This document shows, in pieces, positions 11,456-22,069 of a stretch of DNA of 64,000 nt. Source of the DNA: Limnanthes douglasii subsp. nivea (Eukaryota; Streptophyta; Magnoliopsida; Brassicales; Limnanthaceae); NCBI GenBank assembly GCA_036936605.1, contig JAUPFV010000004.1, forward strand, positions 138,917,973 through 138,981,972, written 5' to 3'. Positions within the stretch are counted from its first letter, which is position 1. Each line of letters opens with the position of its first letter. A program made the position numbers and the translations under genes. The notes beneath the pieces are model-generated. The model worked only from the letters and a program-made list of their open reading frames with translations, ran no database searches and was not told the origin of the DNA.

Positions 11456-11954
11456 TTTTAGAGTAAGATTATGCCTAATGGCTATATAATTCGAAGGGTA
11501 GTTTTAGTACTTTTACGAGGGGCAGTATTGATCATATCTGAACCATGATTCGAACAAAATTATGACCTCATCATCAAATATTCGAACAACATTTATGACC
11601 TCATCAAATATTCGAAGAACATTTATGACCTCATCAAATAGACACCTCACCTCTAATGACTAAGCAAGTAGCTAGTTAACACGCATTATTAACTCGTTAA
11701 ACAATTAGGCCTGACCCATGACCCGATTCATCAATTTAAGTGTTAGGATCCTTTAACCTGACCCATAACCTTAATCTAATACTATAAATAATCTAAAAGC
11801 ATCATTAAAAGAGAAAAGGATAAAATAAACCTAGAATATGATCTCACTACTCCTTAACACACGTTTAATTTTTTTTATAACCTTCAAAGATTAACAAAAT
11901 AGCTAAATCAACTTATTAATAAAACTACTCTCAGTATATATTTTAACTTCACCG
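11456..11954 (+). repeat. element A 3' LTR, 5'-truncated
   Basis: Homologous to 6375-6878 across its length with many point differences, indicating an old insertion. It begins abruptly next to pol coding sequence and ends CACC(G). Confidence 0.82.
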
Positions 11955-12799
11955 GTTATATTGAATAATAATTTGAGTCCATCGATAATTTGTTTTTTAA
12001 AGATTAGAATAAATGATTAATTTGATGTATTAAAATTTCAGTTTAACTTGTAATGGTGTTGCTTAATAATATTTATATTTAAAAGTTAAAATAGAAAAAA
12101 TGCAGATGATTAACTAAAAGGATAGTCAGATGTTTTTAATATAAAAAATTGTAAATCGAAAGAAAATGATTTGAGTTAGAATAAATGAAAATGACAATCG
12201 TTGTAATTACAATATTGACGTGGCGTAATATGAAGAATGACCTGACCATTAAATTGAGTTTCTTAGAGATCGAGGAGAAAGATTAGTTGAGTTCTGGATT
12301 GAGGTCATGATAATTTAATAGGGTTGACATAGCTTAGTGATGGAAGGGTTGGAGGAGAACATCAGTAGGTCTCATCTAGTGACCAGTTTATTTTATTTGA
12401 TGTGATTCAGATTGGTTTATTTTTTATAAAACGCATTAAACTATTTCGATTAAATTTTATGTGAAGCGATGGAAGGGTTGGATGAGAACATCAGTAGGTC
12501 TCGTTTAGTGACCAGTTTATTTTATTTGATGTGATTCAGATTGGTTTATTTTTTTATAAAACGCATTAAACTATTTCGATTAAATTTTATGTGAAAAAAC
12601 GTATGTATGTTTATGTAGTTTATGTTGTCATTGTTTGCGTAAGTAACCGATAGTAGGAAAATAAAAAAATAAAAATTTAGTTTGAATACTTTTTAAACTT
12701 TTATCTAAAATTTTGGATATCAAAACAAATCGATACGGTGGATTATTAACAAAATATATTGTGATCACTAAAAATATATTTTAAAAAAAGAGATCATAT
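11955..12799. other. AT-rich stretch with a tandem duplication
   Basis: No coding signal. The only structure I see is the 129-bp duplication annotated separately. Confidence 0.55.
12339..12596. repeat. 129-bp tandem duplication, 2 copies
   Basis: Units 12339-12467 and 12468-12596 both start GATGGAAGGGTTGGA and are nearly identical (a handful of substitutions and one T-run length change), so the duplication is recent compared with the surroundings. Confidence 0.92.
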
Positions 12800-13080
12800 A
12801 GAGGAAAAGTCATTAACACCGACCGTGCCAAAAAAACGATATACGATTAAACAAATATAACAAAGAAGGTTCTAATTGCAATGTTCAAGGCGATGAACAA
12901 ATGAAAGTAAGTGTAACAAAACTAAGTACACAAGATGATATTTAAAGTGATTCGGATTGTGGATATATCTTACATCCACGGCCGCAGACACTTTTATATA
13001 TAAGTAGGTTACAAAATGTTTTTGGAAACACAAAGGACTCGATCACTCTTCGTAACAAAAGATAACATGATTTACATGAT
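12800..13080 (-). repeat. copia-type LTR fragment
   Basis: The segment 12980-13080 is clearly homologous to 34708-34810 (shared cacttttatatataagtagg, gaaacacaaag, gataacatgatt), which there is joined to a minus-strand copia RNase H. On the minus strand it has a TATA-like TATATAAAAGTG. It continues to 'tttggcacggtcggtgtt', which would be the LTR 3' part. It is probably a broken or solo LTR. Confidence 0.55.
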
Positions 13081-13099
13081 TACTTTTTATATTTTTAAA

Positions 13100-15780
13100 T
13101 GAATAACAATATTTATCTTTCCTAACCTAAAGAGATGAAATCAGTTCTTTAATATAAAAATGAATAATATGATTGATTTTTGTTAATTGAAATGTCTAAA
13201 AATAATAGTCTTACTATTGTTATACTTGATAGAGTAACAATTTTATCACCGACCTTCCTAATAATAGTAACATAATTAATTTCTGTATTTGTATATGAAT
13301 AGCACTATTTATATTTTGTTAATCTAAACAAATAAAAGAAATTATTTTATAAAAAAAATGAATAACATCATTGATTTTTGTTAATTGAAGAACAACAATC
13401 TTATTTTATTGTTATTCTTAACAAATTAACAATTTTATTACCGATATTCCTAATAAGAGTAATATGATTGGTTTTTATACTTTCAAATAAATAACAATAT
13501 TTATTTTAATTAATATAAAAAGCGGAATTTTTTTTTCATAAAAATGAATATCGAAATACCTAAGAATATGTCTTATTACTATTACTATTAATAGAGTAAC
13601 AATATTGTTACCAATATTCCTAATAAGAGTAACATGGTTAAAGGAATAACAAATTTTAATTTCTTTAATATACACAATTGAAAGATTTCTTTTTATAGTA
13701 AAAATAACATGATTGATTTTTGTTAATCGAAATATCAATGAAAAACAGTTTTATTATCATTATTCTTAATATAGCAACAATCTCATTACTCATAATCCTA
13801 ATAGAAGTAAAATATTTTAATATTCGTTAATCCAAACAACTAAAAGAAATTATTTTATAAAAAAATGAATAACATGATTGATTTTCGGAATTAGCTATGA
13901 ATAATTATCTTATTACTGTTTTTACTAAGGATCTTATTATTAGAATAACTATTTATAACCGTCTTATTACTTTTATTCTTAATAAAATAACCATTTATTA
14001 ATGATGTTTCCAATATGAGTAACATGATTTTTTTTAAATGAATAAAAAATTATTTTCATTAATCTAAACAACTAAATAAAATTCTTTTATAAAAAAAAAA
14101 AATACTTAAGAGTAATTGTCTTATTACTGTTAGTATCAATATTCATAATAAGAGTAACATGATTAAAGAAATAATAAGATTTATTTTTTTAATATAAACA
14201 ATTGAAATATTTTTTTTATAACAAATGTATAATGATTGATTTTTATTAATCAAAATATTATTCTCATTAGTCTTATTACTCATAGAAGTAACATTATTAA
14301 TTTTCATTAATTAAAACAACTAAAATAAATTATTTTATGAAAATAATAATAACATGATTGATTTTTATAATCGAAATAGCTATAAATAATAATATTATTA
14401 CTGTAATTCTTAATAGAGTAACATTCTTATTTCTGTTTTTCTTAATAAGGTAACAATATTGTATTACTGTTATTCTTAATATAGTCACAGTTTTATTATT
14501 GATATTACTAACATGAGTAACATGATTATTCTTTTGTATTTCTAAACGAAAATAAAAAAAAATTTATGAACGTAAATGATAATAATACTCTTACCATATT
14601 AAGAATAACAAAATTGATTTTTGTTAATCCAAATAACTAAGAAACAATTATAATTGTTATTATTAATAAAGTAACAATCTTATTAGCGATATTCCTAATA
14701 AGAGTAACATTATTAATAACAAGATTTATTTTCGTTAATATAAACAATTGAAAAAAAAAATATCGAAGAAAAAATTGAATAACATGATTGATTTTCCTTA
14801 ACCGAAATATCTATGAAAATAATATTATTACCTTTATTCTTAATATATTAATAGTCTTATTACTCATATTCTTAATAGAAGTAACATGATTAATTTTCAT
14901 TAATCCAAACAACTAAAAAAATTATTTTATAAAAAAATGAATATCATGATTAATTTCGTTTACGAAATAGCTATGAATAACAATCTTATTATTGTTATTA
15001 TGTATAGAGTAACAATCTTAGGCTTTCAACAGTACATCGTCCCTTGACTATCACGTTTGGTGGCAGATAGTCCATTGACTTTCAAATGTCCGTTGACAGT
15101 CCCTGGAGTATCGCGTTTTGATAAAGTTAGTCCACCAGATCCTCTCATCCATGAGAGGCTGCCATTTGTTACCATAGTCCTCAGATTTTTGTATCACTAT
15201 AGTCCCTTGAGTTTAGTTATCCGTAATATTCTACATTTTGGGTTTGATCTAAACTCAAGGGACTAGTGGTGATACAAAAATCTGGGGACTATGGTGACAT
15301 GTGGCAGGCTCTCATGGATCAGAGGATCTGGTGGACTAACTTTATCCAAACGCGATAGTCCAAGGACTGTCAACAGACATTTGAAAGTCAAGGGAATATC
15401 TGCCACCAAATGCTATAGTCGAGGGACGATTTAATGCGCAATGCCAACAATCTTATTACTGTTATTCTTATTAAAGTAACAATCTTATTATCAAGATAGC
15501 TATGATTATTGTTATTTTTAAATGAATAAATAAATTTATTTTCATTAATCTAAACAACTAAACAAAATTCTTTTAAAAAAATGAATAACACGATTGATTT
15601 TTGTTAGTTAAAATACTTAGGAATAACACTTTTATCACGATTATTTTTGATAAAGTATAGTTTTAAATAAATATTATTAAGAAAAGTAACATTATTTTTT
15701 TATTTTCGAATGTATGAATGATTTATTTTCGTTAATCTAAACAACTAACTTTTTAAATAAAAAATATAAATAACATCAAT
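13100..15780. repeat. AT-rich array of degenerate repeats
   Basis: The words AATAACATGATTGATTTTTGTTAAT, CCTAATAAGAGTAACAT and AACAATCTTATTACTGTTATTC recur many times in varying order with uneven spacing (roughly 80-370 bp). This looks like a strongly diverged minisatellite or satellite block with no coding content. The foldback element at 15021-15445 inserted into one of the units. Confidence 0.7.
15021..15445. mobile_element. 425-bp foldback element with 10-bp TSD
   Basis: The element is almost entirely one inverted repeat. Arms of about 190-200 bp (15021-15221 and about 15254-15445) pair with few mismatches around a loop of about 32 nt. Both arms contain GGTGGCAGATA, CTTTCAAATGTC and TAAAGTTAGTCCACCAGATC. 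AACAATCTTA stands on both sides (15011-15020, 15446-15455). Long TIRs with a 9-10 bp duplication suggest a MULE-type non-autonomous element. The RNA would form a long hairpin. Confidence 0.9.
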
Positions 15781-15789
15781 ACTCTTGGT

Positions 15790-16229
15790 GGTGGTGTTGT
15801 GATATCTGTTTAATTCTAAACTTATACTAACAGTAGAAACAATCAGTATTTTTTGCTTGTCATTGTTACTCATGTTGCAGTTTCAGCTGTCAACTACAGT
15901 TTACTATACTACTATCTGCTTAACTGGAGTTAATTTTTCATAAATCTTCATGAAAGATACTCCAAAATCTCGATATGAGCTGATTAGAGTATGATCCAAT
16001 TTACCATTTCCTTGTCAATGGTCTTGATGGTCTTGCTGTTCCGAAGAAAGTATATAGTTTATGTATTGTTGGAACCGATAGGATGGAAGCAAAGACTAAT
16101 TCTGGAACTGGAGCTATAGTAGAATTGTTCATACATCTTTATCGCAGTTTACTAAATGAATGAGGGTAAACTTAGTATTTTGAAAGTATTTGGTATCTAA
16201 ATTACCTAATTTTTTTTGATAAGTCGTGT

Positions 16230-16262
<33 letters not shown>

Positions 16263-16536
16263 ATGGACTAAATTAGATTAGCTCATATTGGAAATAAACG
16301 TATCATTTAAAGTCTATCTTTCTACTTTCCAATAACCCTATAAAATAAGCGTCTGTTTTTTAATTTCCAATAACCCTATAAAATAAGTGTATGTCTTTCT
16401 TCTTTCCAATAACCCTATAAAATAACGTAAAATAATGTTTGTCTTTGTACTTCTCAATAAACCTATAAAATAACATATGTCTTTCTATTTTTCTTAACCA
16501 GTAGTCTCAAGTTTCTCATTTTATCTCTCTAAAATT
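15790..16536. other. intergenic stretch upstream of the ZIP pseudogene
   Basis: No recognisable gene. It contains an (AT)n microsatellite at 16229-16257 and the tandem repeat at 16325-16480. Confidence 0.5.
16325..16480. repeat. 35-46 bp tandem repeat, 4 copies
   Basis: The core TTCCAATAACCCTATAAAAT occurs near 16327, 16362 and 16405, and as a diverged copy near 16452, separated by T/C-rich spacers (ctttctactt-like). It lies immediately upstream of the ZIP pseudogene, in what was its promoter region. Confidence 0.85.
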
Positions 16537-18300
16537 ATGAAGATCGGGAGCTTGGTAGCATTTTTATGCTTTACTCTCCTCTTTATTGTTCATATCGTGT
16601 CATCAGAATGCATGAGCTTGCTAGCATTTTTATGCTTTACTCTCCTCTTCATCGTTCCTATCGTGTGATCAGAATGCATGTGTGAACCTGAGGAAAAATC
16701 CGGTAACGATGACCGTAACGAAGCGTTGGAATACAAAATTGGTGCAATCATATTCGTATGTTCGTTGGAGGAGGAGGTGTTTGTTTTCCGATTATCGGAA
16801 AATTCTTCCCGTGGATGAAACCAGAGATGAATCTGTTTCTCATCCTCAAAGCATTCACCTCTGGAGTGATCCTCTTGACGGGATTCAACCACATGTTATC
16901 GGAGGCATTTGAAAGCTCTCGTTGTGTTTAGGTAAACTATGGAACAAATTTCCGTTTGCTGGATTTATAGCAATGGTGTTGACGATCGTTACTTTGAAGT
17001 TCGAAACGGCGACGATGTCGTACTATAGCAAATTTCACTTCAAAAACAATATACACGAATCGTATCAAATCGTGGATGTTGTTGAGCATCTCAAACACGA
17101 CAATCATGTTCATGTTCATACTCATGCTAGTGGACATTCTCATATATCGGTTGCAGATTCGAGTTCCGATGAGTCTCAGCTTCTTAAACACCGAGTCATT
17201 GCTCAGGTACAAAAAAATTACTTACTCTTTTTAGATAAACATAAATCAGTTCGATAAAGTGAAAACATAAAATAATTCAATATTTATATGTGAAATGACA
17301 AAACGGTATAATATCAATTATGGGTTAATTATTCTCGTCTTTAATCTAATTATATTCGACAAAACACCATGGAAAAATAAAAATATAGACCCGTTCGAAA
17401 ACCAGAATCAAACAGAAAATTCATCTAATTTGCAGCTAGGATACTACAAATTCAAGCTTCGAAGCAAAATTGGAGATTGAGGGATAACTGAGTACCTAAT
17501 GAGTCGAGGTTAAACGGATTTGGAGCCACCACCGCAAGTGTTAGCTAAGGTTATGTGTTGTTATTGGATATTTATATGATCTCAACCGGTGAATACACAT
17601 TAATATGATATTGTTAGTTCAAACTGTCTTATTCCAAAACACCGCGTTTCGACTGTTAAACACTACGTTTGGACTATTAATTAATAATATTTTTGACGAT
17701 TTTGGTTGGGAAAAACTAAAATTTATTAATTAATAAAATTTATTTATTTATTTTGATTTAAAGATTTATTTTCATTTTTTATTTTTTATTAAAAGTTACA
17801 AAATTGTGCATATGTTTTAGAGATTTGAATTTTGGTTCATTTGGTAATAATCTAGGTATCATTGGATGGTTCTGTAAGTCTTGATGTTATTAAATCCTTG
17901 TTTGTTGCCCTCGTGTTTCATCAATTTTTCAAAGGTCTTGGACTCAGAGGGTGTATCAGTCAGGTACATTAAACTTTGTTAATTCGTTTATTTTTTCCTA
18001 AAAATAATTTATTATAACCAAATTTAACTGATATTTCTAGGAAAAATTTAAATGCAACACAATCACGTTGATAGCGCTATTTGTTTCACTGACAACAAAT
18101 GTTGGAATATGAACCAGAATCGGTATTTCAAAATATTACAGCGAAGCAAACACAAACACAAATGCTTTGATTGTTGAAGGCGTTTTTAATCCAGCTTCCG
18201 CGAGAATACTAATTTACATGCCACTAGTAGATCTTTTGGCTCCCGAAATCTAGAGCGCTAAAATGCAAAGCAATCGAAAACTTAAAAACCACCGTATACA
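16537..18300 (+). pseudogene. ZIP-family (IRT-like) zinc/iron transporter pseudogene
   Basis: Three exon-like blocks with splice-site consensus. Exon 1 (ATG 16537 to 17206, then GTAC) reads as a signal peptide, CEPEEKSGNDD, a first membrane segment, GVCFPIIGKFFPW, LKAFTSGVILLTGFNHML, then WNKFPFAGFIAM and a His-rich loop HDNHVHVHTHASGHSH, the cytoplasmic metal-binding loop of ZIP proteins. Exon 2 (17856-17963) gives [19 protein letters not shown], holding the conserved membrane-segment HQFF motif. Exon 3 (from 18041) gives LFVSLTTNVGI and [19 protein letters not shown]. Breaks: frameshifts after the first membrane segment, stops (for example in CV*VNY near 16930, GI*TR near 18108, PEI*S near 18252), and a repeated signal-peptide segment. 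The family imports divalent metals at the plasma membrane. This copy is non-functional. Confidence 0.88.
16548..16679 (+). repeat. 66-bp in-frame tandem duplication of the ZIP signal-peptide coding segment
   Basis: 16548-16613 and 16614-16679 both encode LVAFLCFTLLFIV-like or LLAFLCFTLLFIV-like hydrophobic stretches ending SEC. The period is exactly 22 codons. The second copy has a TGA (IV*SEC). Confidence 0.92.
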
Positions 18301-18309
18301 TGACATTAT

Positions 18310-19016
18310 CAAACTAATTCTTAACTTGTGGAAGGAAATGTATATAGAAAATACGCAAGGACTTAGTTTTATTGGGGTTATATGGAGTATATAGTTCAAT
18401 AATAATAATTTTTTTATATAAATAGATAATAAAATATAGGGGTTTTCCTAATTAAATTCTTCATAACATTTATAATTCTTGTTTGGTGTGTTTTAATATC
18501 AATACTTCTTACAATACAATATTGATATTAAGTTTGAAGTTTATGTTGGAAATACCGGTTTGGACGAACTATTTTAAATCCAAGTTTGGTATGTATTTAC
18601 ACATGTAGGAAAACTAGTCAGAATGGCATATTAGAGAGAGTTTTGCCTAACCAGAATTTGAACCATAAACAACTGTATCACTACTTGTACGTTATTGACA
18701 TAACAAAGTATAAGAATGTGCAATGATTTATATATAAATGGGGTATAATTTTATGCAAGAATTGAAATGAAGAGATTGGCCATGTTTGTGGTGTTTGAAA
18801 CTAAAAATGCAATTCTTAAATATTATCCATCATGTATCTACATTATCAGACTTCAATTTTTAATATTTATTCCCAACAATAGTTTTACAATAATATTTCA
18901 TATACAACCAAAAAGGAAAATTGAATATTTCTGGAGATTTTTAGTTTCAGCCAGGCTTGAAAAGCTGACATACAGTTTGAACTCTGAAACTTTAGAAAAT
19001 AATACAATAGTATATC
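18310..19016. other. AT-rich stretch, no gene recognised
   Basis: The open frame at 18767-19033 (88 codons) crosses into the LTR of element C and resembles no protein family I know, so it is probably chance. Confidence 0.5.
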
Positions 19017-19380
19017 TGCTAAGGGAAGAATAAAGATCTTAGAAAGTTAGGGGTGTTATGTTAATAAAGAAAGTTTCTTAGGAGAAATTGATAATCATGA
19101 AATGTAGAACGACTAATTTATAGCAAACAATAGACTTAAGGAAAAGACCATAATTAATGGATTGCTAGACATGTGGGGCCTACTATGTACTATAAAAGCA
19201 CCAACCCTTTTTGGGAAAATATGATTTATGAACGATTACACAATTATTACTCTTTACTTTCTCTCTCTAAAAATATAGTTTTATTCTCTAAAATATTACA
19301 TACGTAATTTAGATCACGAATTTAGTTCTTTAAATATTGTTTTACTCTAAAACCTCCTCCAAATAATTCTAGAACTATCA
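19017..19380 (+). repeat. element C 5' LTR (364 bp)
   Basis: Starts TGCTAAGGGAAGAATAAAG, has TATAAAAG at 19191-19198, and ends AGAACTATCA. It aligns with 34396-34707 except for an extra segment of about 45 bp near its start. Confidence 0.9.
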
Positions 19381-19381
19381 T

Positions 19382-19399
19382 TGGCACCGTCTGTGGGAA
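19382..19399 (+). promoter_or_regulatory. element C primer binding site
   Basis: TGGCACCGTCTGTGGGAA, one base after the 5' LTR. It differs from the TGGCGACCACA type used by A, B and E, so C belongs to a separate family with a different primer tRNA. Confidence 0.8.
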
Positions 19400-19452
19400 C
19401 GATTTAGTACCCGAAATCGTCTTCCAAAACCTTGTTGAAATTTTGAAAGAAA

Positions 19453-21300
19453 ATGGATGGAAATTCTAGGCGAATTAGACATGAATAATGATTTAGTGAG
19501 TGAAAAAAGTTCGAAGGAAGTCATGTTGAGAATAATATGGAAATCGATCAACAACATGATGATCAACATGTTGGTGAAATTTTAGAAGAGCCTATGTTGG
19601 TCGCTTGGAGAAATAAATTGCTGGAAGAAATAAAAAATCTAAACTCTTAAAGAGATGCAACGATAGCTTCCAAGAAAAATCGGTCTGAAGTCCGAAGAGA
19701 AATTAAAACTGAGAAAGATGAATCAGATCACCATCATCAAATTAGTAGGAAGGACGAATAACAGAGGCATCGTCACTATTTGCCAAGGTACAAATATGAA
19801 ACATTTGAGTCAAATGATTATTCACTCTATGATTCAAGTGAATCTTCTCTAGAAAAGGATTATCATAGAAATAAAGACATAAAAAAGAAATATGCAAAGA
19901 AACATAGAAAATAGCATCGAGCGGGTCATCGGACTTAAGACGTCAAAGGAAAAGAACAGGTTTTTGAGGATCATACAAAGAAAAATAATTTCGTCTATGT
20001 TCAAAACCAATCATGAAGTCGATATTTTGAGTATCGTATAAGTAATCAATACACATCTCCTTCCGAGGAAGGTCTTTATGCGATGGCTCATGAGGGTCGA
20101 AGAGTTAATGTTTACAGAGCATGACATCATTAGAGGTCTTCTCCTTTGTCCACCTAGATAATTTTTGGCAGCCTTCCAAATTATTTTGACATCTCTAAGT
20201 TTGAAAAATTTGACGGGGCACAAGATCCTGACAGCTATATTGAGCAATTCAAACATTTTATGATTAATTTCGATGATGATGGCAAGTTGTTGTGTAGGGA
20301 TTTCTCTCAGACTTTTAAGGGAGTTGCTTCAAAGTGGTATAATCGACTTCCGCAATGTTATATAAAAAACTTTGACATGTTCTAGAATGTTTTCCAACAG
20401 TATTTCCTAGGTAGGAATTGTTTTTGAGCTAATGAAGATACCATAATATACTGCAGACAAAAGGTTGGGAAAAGTCCGAAAAATTATACCAATCGTTTTG
20501 TTAAGGCAAAAACTGATATGGAATATTGTAAATATTATGTGTCTTTATCAGTGTATCGAATAGGGTATCTCCCCAGAATACTGAAAGACGTTGTGGCTGA
20601 AAGTCAAACAATGATATTTGGGGCTCTTCTTGATCAAGTTAAAAAACAAAATTGTAGAAGAAACTCAGGCTTCAGAAATAGGTTCTAATGATCAGCTGGA
20701 ACAAAATCAGTTTCAAAGATATCTTGTTACTACTCAACCTCCTCGAATAAATGTACAACCTAAAGCAACAAACTAGTATCCTCTGAGGCCCAGAGTAAAT
20801 CAGCAAACGTATAGTACACAACAAGTTGCTAGGCTAATATCCAACAAGTGGATTCGTCCAGAATATTTTGCAGACGTGATTGAGTGTATGGCTACTATAT
20901 TTGACAAAACTCGTGGTCATGTGCAATTTTTTAAAGCTTTCCATATTCAAACTCCGAAGGAGAATAGAAACAACAGATTTTCAAGTATCATGAAGATGTT
21001 GTGCATGACACAAAATAGTGTATTGCATAGAAGAAATAAATACAAACGTAAATTGAGAATGGAAAATTGACAGACTTTGTAAAAAAGCATTCTTATAAAA
21101 ATATAACGGTAAAAGAAAAAAAATTGCGTTGGTTATTTCCAAAGAGATCGATTCTTTTGATATTGCGATAAAGTACTTAGATTTAAAAGAGGGGAGAAAC
21201 GATATTAGCATGGTGGAAAAAATTATCCCAAGAAAAAAGGTTAGTGATTTATGTGTATATTTTGAATCTTTGGCAATTTTTTGGGGGTGATACTGTTGTA
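19453..21300 (+). pseudogene. element C gag relic
   Basis: Gag text begins near the ATG at 19453 and is broken by several stops. The best part is around 20195-20640: FEKFDGAQDPDSYIEQFKHF, LLCRDFSQTFKG, KWYNRLPQ and GALLDQVKKQ. These correspond position by position to the capsid region of elements B and E (EKYDGS.DPDNHLEQFKNFM...KWYNSLPQG...GLLNQVGKQ). A decayed zinc-knuckle region follows near 20985-21010. Confidence 0.78.
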
Positions 21301-21357
21301 GTAAATTCGAACAGTTCCCGGAAAATGCATATAGTCAGCTTGACTACTCAAATATAA

Positions 21358-21904
21358 ATGGGTGCCTTGGTCCATCAACATCGAGCTCCCTCTCCAATAA
21401 TTTGTTTTGAAGACGATGATATGAGGAATGTGGCAGAACCACATGGAGATGCAGTGGTAATTGCAGCAGGGATAGCCGGTGATCATGTGCAAAGATTTTT
21501 AATTGACTCCAAGAGTTATGCCCATATCTTATTCATGAGAACTTATAAAAAAATTGTTGATCCTCCTATTATCCAAAGGTCTGATCGAACTTTTGTGGGA
21601 TTCATGGGGGTGACTGCTGCATTTGGTTGGAGAATTTGAAAGTATGGTTGAATTGGGCCGGGGACCGTTTAGAAAAGAATTTGAAATTTTGTTTATCGCA
21701 GTAGATGCTGTAACATCTTATAATGTTATCTTTAGGAGGTCGGGGTTTTCAAAGATGTATGCTTTTATCTCTACAGTTCATCAGTGTCTAAAGTATGTTG
21801 TGGGGAACAATATTGGGACAATTATAAGCAGTCAAGCTAGAGAGTGTTACCAAATCGCTTTATCTTCCACGCAAATTTGGGGGAATGAATCAGAGAAAGC
21901 ATAA
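21358..21904 (+). pseudogene. element C protease relic ending at TAA-CAA
   Basis: Two frames cover the retropepsin domain: ICFEDDDMRNVAEPHGDAVV, FLIDSKSYAHILF (the DTGSS active site has become DSKSY), then VTSYNVIFRRSGFSKMY, HQCLKYVV and ARECYQIAL. The frame ends at TAA 21902-21904, followed by CAA CTA, the position where A, B and E have TAG-CAR. Confidence 0.8.
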
Positions 21905-22069
21905 CAACTAGTGGGGACTTCCTTGGAGCCAACCCCTTTCTCCAATAATTTATATCTCGCTCTTCGGACAAATGCACTTATATTTTCCTCGTATTAAGGC
22001 ATGCAAATTGTTTCAACTGGACAAAATAATGTTCGGAGGCTTTCCATTGGATTAAATGATACCTTTCTT

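Larger units (their letters stand above)
6365..11954 (+). mobile_element. Ty3/gypsy Tat-type LTR retrotransposon A, decayed and truncated
   Basis: Order on the plus strand: 5' LTR, PBS, gag relic, protease relic, RT, RNase H, second RNase H, then a direct junction into the 3' LTR. Integrase and everything downstream are missing. The pol text breaks off just after the DWR motif that in element E lies before integrase, and joins LTR sequence at 11455/11456. The same deletion removed the start of the 3' LTR, so the true left end of the element (a TG somewhere at or before 6365) cannot be fixed by LTR comparison. No convincing target duplication was found. Confidence 0.82.

Noticed and set aside
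13100..15780. Possible CRISPR-like array
   Set aside because: Repeats are degenerate, spacing is irregular and the context is a plant nuclear genome.
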